A stretch of 64,000 bases of DNA from DATJPR01 sp963843525 (GTDB taxonomy: Bacteria > Bacteroidota > Ignavibacteria > UBA10030 > UBA6906): contig CAWJKM010000003.1 in the NCBI GenBank assembly GCA_963843525.1, positions 248,001-312,000 of the forward strand, read 5' to 3'. Shown one piece after another: positions 57,976-64,000 of the stretch. A program made the position numbers and the translations under genes. The notes beneath the pieces were generated by a model. That model had not been told where the DNA came from. It saw only the letters and a program-made list of their open reading frames with translations, and did not search any database. Each line of letters starts with the position of its first letter. The stretch's first letter is position 1.

Positions 57976-59091
57976 CTACTTGTTCAAAATCATATCGTAC
58001 AACACGGTCCTGGCCTTTTCACCGCCGATGTTTCCCAGGTAGTACACGGCCTCGGACCGGAGATCGTAGCTTGAATCGTGTCGTGCCACGTTGCTGAGGA
58101 AATCAACGGCGCCGTCATTGCCGATATCGGCGATCTCATACAAAATCATCGAGCGCTGATCGGCGCGTGATGAGGGAACCTTCTCGAAGAGACCGCGAAA
58201 GATCAGAACGGACTTATTGTCATCACTGACGGATTGCCGGAGATAGTCCAGCGAAGCCGATTGAATTTCCTCGTTCGTGTCACTTTGTGCCAGTTCGACA
58301 AACACTGGCGCAGGGTCATGCTTCTTGAAATCCGAAAGTTGGTTCATCGCCTCAATGCGCAGAGGCACCGGCTGCGACCGGTCGAGCGCGACTGATTTCA
58401 GTGTCTGGAATCCATGGTCGTCCTCATTCCCCTGACCCAGTGCCGCGAGGGCCTCGATACGTAACTGCGTCGCTTTGTCGACATTCTCAGCGACAGTCTG
58501 AGGGCCGAGCCAGCGTTTCATCTGCCATCCGAATCGCTTCATGCCCAGGTTGAAACCCCGCATATCCATGTGGGGAAAGGGGGAGGGGCTGGCGAAGCCA
58601 GCGGGCGAGGGAATGCGGACCCGTACCGAGTCGCTCCGGAAGCGCGTCTTCATTTCCTGCTCCAGCTGGGTACGAACATTTTCTGTGGCAATCTCGCTCT
58701 CGAGGTTACCGAGATCCGCGACCGCATCGTCGAGATAGGTGCTGCGGGGATGACGGTTAATGAATTCCTTGTACTCGACCAGTGCCTTCTTCCGGTCCAG
58801 GTGCATCTCGGCGTAGGCGGACCAGTAGCGGGCGTCGTCGGCATAGGAGCTTTTGGGGTAGAGTTTGAGAAGCTGGGCAAAGGTCTCCCGTGCCTGAGGC
58901 CATTTCCCGGCGAGGACAAGATTGTACGCTTCCTTGTAAAGCGTCTGGCCGGGGTCGCCTTCATCCGCGAGGACCATGAGACCCGCCCGTTCCCCCGTGG
59001 CTCTCCCTTCGCCGGCCGTTGAGAACGTGTCGGAAGAGGCGAGAGAGAACGGGATGGCGGCAGCGAACAGAAGCACAATATATTTCGTCAT
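57976..59091 (-). CDS. Exported TPR and HEAT-repeat protein
   Basis: A 371-residue protein with signal peptide MTKYIVLLFAAAIPFSLASS. Residues about 45-125 have tetratricopeptide or YbgF-type features (QTLYKEAYNLVLAGKWPQARETFAQLL and a second copy), and about 210-370 form HEAT-type repeats (LRIEAMNQLSDF, AVDFLSNVARHDSSYDLRSEAVYYLGNIG). Between them, SPAGFASPSPFPHM appears to be an inserted repeat. The start codon overlaps the anti-sigma stop by ATGA. A scaffold for envelope proteins in the sigma operon seems likely. Confidence 0.8.
   Translation of the reverse strand: MTKYIVLLFAAAIPFSLASSDTFSTAGEGRATGERAGLMVLADEGDPGQTLYKEAYNLVLAGKWPQARETFAQLLKLYPKSSYADDARYWSAYAEMHLDRKKALVEYKEFINRHPRSTYLDDAVADLGNLESEIATENVRTQLEQEMKTRFRSDSVRVRIPSPAGFASPSPFPHMDMRGFNLGMKRFGWQMKRWLGPQTVAENVDKATQLRIEALAALGQGNEDDHGFQTLKSVALDRSQPVPLRIEAMNQLSDFKKHDPAPVFVELAQSDTNEEIQSASLDYLRQSVSDDNKSVLIFRGLFEKVPSSRADQRSMILYEIADIGNDGAVDFLSNVARHDSSYDLRSEAVYYLGNIGGEKARTVLYDMILNK
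58571..58612. repeat. Palindromic repeat inserted in frame in the TPR/HEAT gene
   Basis: A G-rich stretch (GGGGAAAGGGGGAGGG) followed by the hairpin GCTGGC-GAA-GCCAGC (58588-58602). Read on the minus strand it encodes SPAGFASPSPFP, a peptide unlike its surroundings. It resembles the 23691-23730 repeat in base composition and effect. Confidence 0.55.
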
Positions 59092-59996
59092 AACGGTGAA
59101 ACCTCCTTCGGTCTGTAATGAGTCGTTCGGTGCGAAGCGTCCATCGCCGTTTCAGCCATCCGGATTTTGAAAAGAAGATTTTCCTGCCTGATTCCTCCAC
59201 GCACGATTTCGATGCCGGAGACATCGTTGCGCTCCGCGAGGCTGGCAAGCTGGATCAGTACACGGTTCAGTTCTTCAATCAGCGCTCTCGCCCGTGGGTC
59301 AAGCTTTTGATCCTGTTTGAGATAGCGGGCCTCTTTCACCAATGCCCGTGATACCCGTCCTTCGTTGCTCATATCGGGTGCCGCCTGGGGATCTTCCTTG
59401 AGGTTTGCGATGCCGATCAGAAGGATCTTCGACCTCCGCAGATAGTCGGAGACGCGGTCCGACGCGAAATGCACAGACGGCGAAGGAAGGTTCGGCGTCA
59501 CGGGAGCGGTTTGCGTCGCCTTCTCCGCGGAATCCACCGGCGGAGCCACCACCCTGCCGGGGATGACGCCGACCTGTGATTGCGGGACATCGACCGGAGC
59601 ATCGTTTGCAGGCGGTCGCATGAGGAGGACAAGCGCCAGTGCGGCGAGAGCAGTGCCTGCGCCTGCGAGAGCGATCTGGCCTTTGCGCATGACGGCAAAG
59701 GAAAGGACGCTGTCCCGGAGATGAGCATACACCTGCTGCCGACGCGTGGGAGAAGTGCGATGGAGGCGTTCTATCGTCCGCACGGGAAAGGCGTCCCAGA
59801 AATCCTGCGGGCGTTCAGCCGCGGGATTGTCATCGGGGCGGGGGAGCAGGGCGAGGGCCTCCTGCAACAGGGCGAGGTCGTGCCTGCATGACGGACACGT
59901 TGCGAGGTGGCTCTCTATTCCCTCACGTTCCACGCGAGACAATTCGCCGCCGAGGTATTCGTAGAGTGAACCGCGCACTTCCTGATGCCGATTCAT
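59088..59996 (-). CDS. Anti-sigma factor with zf-HC2 domain
   Basis: A 302-residue membrane-anchored anti-sigma factor. The N-terminal zinc-binding domain has the HxxxCxxC pattern in ESHLATCPSCRHDL (about 33-46). A transmembrane helix follows (about 110-127: ALAGAGTALAALALVLLM), then a periplasmic region of about 170 residues rich in Pro and charged residues. It is translationally coupled to the sigma gene (ATGA overlap at 59993-59996). ATG 59996 is chosen after GGAGGAGG; upstream codons are inside the sigma gene. Confidence 0.9.
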   Translation of the reverse strand: MNRHQEVRGSLYEYLGGELSRVEREGIESHLATCPSCRHDLALLQEALALLPRPDDNPAAERPQDFWDAFPVRTIERLHRTSPTRRQQVYAHLRDSVLSFAVMRKGQIALAGAGTALAALALVLLMRPPANDAPVDVPQSQVGVIPGRVVAPPVDSAEKATQTAPVTPNLPSPSVHFASDRVSDYLRRSKILLIGIANLKEDPQAAPDMSNEGRVSRALVKEARYLKQDQKLDPRARALIEELNRVLIQLASLAERNDVSGIEIVRGGIRQENLLFKIRMAETAMDASHRTTHYRPKEVSPL

Positions 59997-60550
59997 CGGA
60001 CCTCCTCCCGGAGGAAGTTCAGCTTGACGCGCATTTTCTCCATTCCGCGGAAAAGATGCGTCTTGACGGTTCCTTCTGTGCAATGAAGAATCTGACTCAC
60101 CTCTTTTGTCGACAGTCCATTCAGATGGCGGAGGATGACCACGGCCCGCTGGAGGGTCGGCAGTTCATGCAGGGCTCTTTCAATATGCACCGTGAGGTCA
60201 TCGTTGTGTGAGGCCGCATTCACCGGATCTTCCGCATCGGATGTCTCTACCGCATTCTCCAGGGCTTCTTCTTTTCGCCGCTTGTCCTGCTTCAAGCGGT
60301 TGAGAGCAATATTCGTCACAATCCGGTACAACCAGGTGCCGAATTCCGCTTCTCCGCGGAACCGGTCCAGCGATTCGTACGCCCGCACGAACGCCTCCTG
60401 GGCAATCTCCTCAGCGTCGTGGTGATCGTTCACAAAGCGGTAGGCAACGGTGTATGCGCGGCGCATATGGCGTTCCACGAGGCACCGAAATGCCTCGTGC
60501 TTGCCCTTACGGGCCTCGAGGACGAGTTCCCGCTCGTCTACATCAGGCAT
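59993..60550 (-). CDS. ECF RNA polymerase sigma factor (RpoE-like)
   Basis: A 185-residue ECF sigma factor. Region 2 (about 25-92) contains DHHDAEEIAQEAFVRAYESL and FGTWLYRIVTNIALNRLKQ; region 4 (about 130-178) contains LPTLQRAVVILRHLNGLSTK and the HTH TEGTVKTHLFRG. It should be held by the anti-sigma encoded next. The operon with TPR/HEAT and PDZ proteins points to envelope stress sensing. Autoregulation is likely; a possible ECF-type promoter is at 60582-60610. Confidence 0.95.
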   Translation of the reverse strand: MPDVDERELVLEARKGKHEAFRCLVERHMRRAYTVAYRFVNDHHDAEEIAQEAFVRAYESLDRFRGEAEFGTWLYRIVTNIALNRLKQDKRRKEEALENAVETSDAEDPVNAASHNDDLTVHIERALHELPTLQRAVVILRHLNGLSTKEVSQILHCTEGTVKTHLFRGMEKMRVKLNFLREEVR

Positions 60551-60581
60551 TTCGAAGCCTCAAGTGGATGGGCTTTAATGG

Positions 60582-60610
60582 TTAGACAGTGAACAGGCAG
60601 GTTGGTTGAC
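60582..60610 (-). promoter_or_regulatory. Candidate autoregulated ECF promoter (tentative)
   Basis: On the minus strand: GTCAAC (60605-60610), 17 bases, GTCTAA (60582-60587), about 31 bases before the sigma ATG. The AAC/GTC pair is compatible with ECF promoters, but no second copy in the window supports it. Confidence 0.25.
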
Positions 60611-60699
60611 AACAGTTCATCGGGAAAATCAACCCTAATGCGATAAACGAGGCGATGCGGGAGAATGTTTCAGGGGGAGCGGCGCGGTGCGTGAGATCG

Positions 60700-60736
60700 A
60701 TGGACAATAGTCAACGGACCATGGACTATTGTCCAT
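60700..60736. repeat. Inverted repeat at the tolC 3' end
   Basis: ATGGACAATAGTC (60700-60712) and GACTATTGTCCAT (60724-60736) are exact reverse complements with an 11-base centre. The right arm covers the last four codons and stop of the minus-strand tolC gene. No T-tract, so its role as a terminator is uncertain. The 60551-60699 gap otherwise shows only the tentative ECF promoter. Confidence 0.75.
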
Positions 60737-62045
60737 TGTTCTTCTCTGCGTTCATTGTTCCCATCGATTGCTTCAATCGGGTCAGAGCAATTGTGTGATC
60801 GTAAATCGCCTGAATGGCGGTAATCCGGGCATTGGCACGCACGACCTGGGCATCTGTCACTTCGATAGCTGTTCCGACGCCTGCCGCATATTGTTTTTCC
60901 GCAAGGCGGAGGCTTTCATCGGCCTGCTCCACGAGTTTGCTCGTCGCCGCAATCCGTTCGGCCGCTTCCTGCACCGACAGGTAGTTCTGTTCCACATCGA
61001 GCATTGCGTTCTCGATGATAGATCGCACCTGGGCCATCTGGGCCTGTGCGGCGGCATCGGCCTGATCGACCTGTGCATTAATACCGAACCCCTGGAAGAT
61101 GGGAAGGGAAAATGTCAGCCCTGCGGTCCATCGACCGTAGAGGTTGACGTCGAATCCGCTCCAGTTGTACGTGCCCGTGGCAGACAGCGTTGGGAGGTGG
61201 AGTCCCCAGGCGGCGCTCGCAAAGGACGAAAGCGCTTCGTAATGTGCCCGGGCACTGAGGATGTCGGGCCTGTTGGACATGGCGACGGTACGTGCCGAAT
61301 CGAGAGGGAAGGTCACCGGCGATATATTGACGTGCCCCTTCAGGACGTAGCCGGCTTTCAGGTGAACCCCCATGGCGTTTTCGAGTTGCAGCAAAGCCAC
61401 CCGTTGTGCGTTTCGCGCCTGAATCAGTCCCACGTTCGCATTTGCGACGTCCACTTCGGCACGGGTGACATCGAGGAGAGGTCTCGTCCCGACGCTGTAG
61501 AATGCCCTGGCGCTCCGCAGATGATCCTCCGTCTGTTTCACTGTCTCTTCATTGACAGTCTTCAATTCGCCTGCCTGCATTGCCGCGTAGAAGGCCACTT
61601 CGGCATTTGTCGCAACGGCATCACGAGTCAGACGATAATCTTGTTTCGAGGCTGTCACAAGGTCCGTAGTGGCACCGACCCGGGAGGCAGTCTTCCCGAA
61701 ATCATAGATCATTTGATTTGCCGTGAGTCCGGTGGTGTACGTGCTGTAGATCTGGTTCCGGGCAGGGATGGAGGGATTGAAGACAAATGTCCCTTCCGTG
61801 TGGGTGCCCGAAGCCGAAAACGAGATCTGGGGCCAGTAGGTCGACAGGGCGAGACGTTTTCCGGCTTCACTCGCCGCAACGCCTGCGTCCGCCGCCTGCA
61901 GAAGCGGTTGATGACTGAGGGCAATGTCAATGGCTGATTCAACGGTCAACGTATCGATGCTGAGAGCTTCGTTTTGTGCGAGACTCGTGCCATGGAAACA
62001 GAGGAGACCTGATAAAACGAGATGCGCAATGCAGAGATTCTTCAC
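60726..62045 (-). CDS. TolC-family outer-membrane efflux protein (second copy)
   Basis: Outer-membrane channel of about 439 residues from a GTG at 62045: signal peptide VKNLCIAHLVLSGLLCFHGTSLAQ, then two OEP repeats with the usual coiled-coil helices (ESAIDIALSHQPLLQAADAGV and matching helices in the second half), and strands such as YWPQISFSASGTHTEG. A longer frame reaches an ATG at 62123 but would overlap the RND gene and spoil the signal peptide. No strong ribosome site is seen at the GTG. The last residues (MNAEKNNGQ) lie in a repeat. It is not closely related to the TolC at 41464. Confidence 0.85.
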   Translation of the reverse strand: MKNLCIAHLVLSGLLCFHGTSLAQNEALSIDTLTVESAIDIALSHQPLLQAADAGVAASEAGKRLALSTYWPQISFSASGTHTEGTFVFNPSIPARNQIYSTYTTGLTANQMIYDFGKTASRVGATTDLVTASKQDYRLTRDAVATNAEVAFYAAMQAGELKTVNEETVKQTEDHLRSARAFYSVGTRPLLDVTRAEVDVANANVGLIQARNAQRVALLQLENAMGVHLKAGYVLKGHVNISPVTFPLDSARTVAMSNRPDILSARAHYEALSSFASAAWGLHLPTLSATGTYNWSGFDVNLYGRWTAGLTFSLPIFQGFGINAQVDQADAAAQAQMAQVRSIIENAMLDVEQNYLSVQEAAERIAATSKLVEQADESLRLAEKQYAAGVGTAIEVTDAQVVRANARITAIQAIYDHTIALTRLKQSMGTMNAEKNNGQ

Positions 62046-62070
62046 CGTGTGTGTTCCATTTTCTGTGAAC

Positions 62071-64000
62071 TTACTTCGCGGGTTCGATTTCCAATGATTC
62101 CGGGGCTGCCTGGTCACCTTCATCCCGATTCATCACCCGCTTGAATCGTTCCTCGAACACCGTGTACAAGACCGGTATAAAGAACAGCGTGAGACCGGTC
62201 GAAACGGTCAATCCACCGATGACCGCAATGGCAAGCGGTGCCTGGGTCGACTCACCGCCGATGCCTGCGGCCATGGGAATCAACCCGAGGATTGTGGCGA
62301 GCGATGTCATCAGGATCGGTTTCAGGCGTGTCCGGCTTGCCCGCATGACCGCCTCGTGCAGCTCGATCCCCCGCATCCGCATGCGGTTGGTGTAATCAAC
62401 CAGCAATATCCCGTTGCTCACGACAATGCCGACCATCACGATGACCCCCTGGAACGAAGTCACGGAAAGCGTCGTCCCGGTCAGCGCCAGCATCCAGAAC
62501 ACGCCGATAATGCCAAGGGGGACAGTAAACATGATGATGAAGGGATCCATCAACGACTGGAACTGGGATGCCATCACCACGTAGACCAGGATAATGGCGA
62601 GGCCGAATGCCAGTGCGAGATCATGGAAGGTCTGCCGCTGCTGCTCGACGTTTCCTGTTTGTTTCACCTCAAACCCTGGCGGGATGGGGATCCCGGCAAG
62701 CTTTGCATTGATATCGCTTGCCACGCTTCCGAGGTCACGACCGGTGACGTTCGCGGTCACATCGACGATCCGTTGTTGGTACTTTCTGTCGATCTGCACC
62801 GGCGAAGACGCCTTCTCGACCCGCGCGATATTCCCGAGTTTGATCTGCTGGCCGCTGGACGAGGGGACGAGGAGGTTGCGAATGTCGTCGATATTGGTGC
62901 GGTCGGCTTCGCTCAGCCGGACCAGAATATTGTACTGGTTCCCGGACACGGGATCCGTGAACAGTGATGCCACGGAGCCGTTGATGCAGGTGTTGATGGT
63001 GTTCGAAATGTCCGCCACGTTGACCCCGAGCGTTCCTGCTTTCTCCCGGTCGATCTGCACGCGAAGTTCCGGAAGATTGTCCTCACGGCTGATCTGCACA
63101 TCCGTTGCTCCCGCAGTAGAATGCACCGCAGTATAGACCTGCCGGGCAATTGCCGAGCCGGTGGCGAGGTCGTACCCTCTGATCTCGACGTCAATGGGCG
63201 CGTTGGATCCGAAGTTCAGCAAGAACCGCAGGAAGCCGCCCGGGTTAAGGAACGTGCCGACCCCGGGAAGCGAGGCCAGCTTGGGGCGAATGTCCTTGAC
63301 AATCTGAAAGACGCTGCGTTTGCGTTGGTCCACGGGCACAAGTGCGACTTGTATGTTCGCCGCGTGGCTCCCGGAATTCCTCCCGATCAGATTCCCCGAT
63401 TTGGCGGAGGGGACGCCAACGTCCGAGATCATCGTTTGCATTTCGGGGACATTTGCCTGGATGATCTTTTCGAGGGAGAGCACCGCCTTCTCGGTCTCCT
63501 CAACCCTTGTCCCCACCGGAAGCTTCACCGTGACAGAAAACTGGCCTTCATCCTGATCGGGGAAAAACTCCGTGCCGATGAATTTGAGAAGTCCGAGAGA
63601 CGCCACCGCGAGGGCGAAGGTGCCGAGGATGAGCAGTCTGCGATGGTGGAGCACCCACTCCAATCCCGCCTCGTACCAGCCGTCGATCCGGTCAAGTGCA
63701 TCATGGGCGAAGACCCGCACCCGGTCGGCAAACGTCGTCGAGGTCCGGTCCAGATGCTTTTCCGGTGGTAGGAACCGGAGGCACATGAGCGGGGTGACCG
63801 TTCTGGAAACAAAAAACGACCCGAAAAGGGCGACTGCAATGGTGATCGTGAGAGGGATGAACAGCAGCTTGGCAATGCCGCTCAGAAATACGATCGGCAG
63901 AAACACGATCACCGTCGTCAGGGTGGAGACGAAAATGGGGGAAGCGACTTCTTTTGCCGCTTCCAGCGTTGCCTCAATTTTCGATTGTCCTTTCTTCCGT
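62071..64000 (-). CDS. RND-family efflux pump inner-membrane subunit (cut by window edge)
   Basis: The C-terminal 642 residues of an AcrB/MexB-type (HAE1) RND pump; the gene continues past the right edge. Visible: an alternating series of transmembrane helices (STLTTVIVFLPIVFLSGIAKL, LTITIAVALFGSFFVSRTV, later YVVMASQFQSLMDPFIIMFTVPLGIIGVF, ILLVDYTNRM and TSLATILGLIPMAAGIG, quoted in parts) and periplasmic porter and docking regions between them. It likely pumps drugs, bile salts or similar with TolC (60726) and an adaptor that may lie beyond the edge. The proton-relay aspartates of helix 4 would fall outside the window. Confidence 0.93.
   Translation of the reverse strand, partial: RKKGQSKIEATLEAAKEVASPIFVSTLTTVIVFLPIVFLSGIAKLLFIPLTITIAVALFGSFFVSRTVTPLMCLRFLPPEKHLDRTSTTFADRVRVFAHDALDRIDGWYEAGLEWVLHHRRLLILGTFALAVASLGLLKFIGTEFFPDQDEGQFSVTVKLPVGTRVEETEKAVLSLEKIIQANVPEMQTMISDVGVPSAKSGNLIGRNSGSHAANIQVALVPVDQRKRSVFQIVKDIRPKLASLPGVGTFLNPGGFLRFLLNFGSNAPIDVEIRGYDLATGSAIARQVYTAVHSTAGATDVQISREDNLPELRVQIDREKAGTLGVNVADISNTINTCINGSVASLFTDPVSGNQYNILVRLSEADRTNIDDIRNLLVPSSSGQQIKLGNIARVEKASSPVQIDRKYQQRIVDVTANVTGRDLGSVASDINAKLAGIPIPPGFEVKQTGNVEQQRQTFHDLALAFGLAIILVYVVMASQFQSLMDPFIIMFTVPLGIIGVFWMLALTGTTLSVTSFQGVIVMVGIVVSNGILLVDYTNRMRMRGIELHEAVMRASRTRLKPILMTSLATILGLIPMAAGIGGESTQAPLAIAVIGGLTVSTGLTLFFIPVLYTVFEERFKRVMNRDEGDQAAPESLEIEPAK

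Overview
The window is a gene-dense stretch of a bacterial chromosome with fairly high GC content, probably from the Ignavibacteria/Chlorobi side of the Bacteroidota (FCB) group. The reasons are a ClpC N-terminus beginning MEGNFSNRVQ, a histone H1-like Hc1 protein, many outer-membrane and lipoprotein genes, DUF2911 and Sel1 proteins, and a type IV pilus system with pilins of an uncommon MG-QQ type. The phylum call is inference from gene content; no rRNA gene is present. I saw no prophage, transposase, CRISPR array or plasmid function.

Layout. 1-16 kb is housekeeping: clpC (cut by the left edge), a UbiA-type prenyltransferase, aat, purC, a hybrid sensor kinase followed by a small orphan DHp-domain protein, a TPR lipoprotein, ychF, and a divergent iron block fur-feoA-feoB-small Cys-rich protein-DUF59 with a palindromic operator abutting a good sigma-70 promoter. 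Then come a deoxyhypusine synthase-like gene, hc1, rpsU, a zinc-ribbon protein and tRNA-Ile(CAU).

16.6-32.8 kb is the most distinctive region: a type IV pilus / type II secretion-like cluster. It holds a response regulator, a PilB/GspE paralogue with all nucleotide-handling motifs altered, two related major-pilin-like proteins, PilC/GspF, an intact PilB/GspE, three minor pilin-like proteins, PilT, a PilM-PilN fusion, a PilO-like gene with an apparent frameshift, a short secretin and an Ig-like lipoprotein. All five pilin-like proteins begin with MG and lack the classical G^FTLxE prepilin motif. No prepilin peptidase is in the window.

32.9-41.3 kb carries uvrA, an outer-membrane beta-barrel, an RlmI-like rRNA methyltransferase, a HAD phosphatase, a Gfo/Idh/MocA oxidoreductase and a CCA-adding-type nucleotidyltransferase. 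41.4-48.7 kb is a TolC-MacA-MacB export operon in which one ATPase is followed by three permeases, the last two being a recent mosaic duplication. 48.8-56.7 kb holds a Sel1 protein, a large unfamiliar Rossmann/SDR protein, a tandem DUF2911 protein, a YbjQ protein, a lipoprotein, an aldehyde dehydrogenase and a small membrane protein. 57-60.6 kb is an ECF sigma factor operon (sigma, anti-sigma, TPR/HEAT protein, two-PDZ protein) with translationally coupled starts. 60.7-64 kb is a second TolC plus an RND pump running off the right edge.

Short tandem and inverted repeats of several families sit between genes, and two appear to be inserted in frame inside genes.
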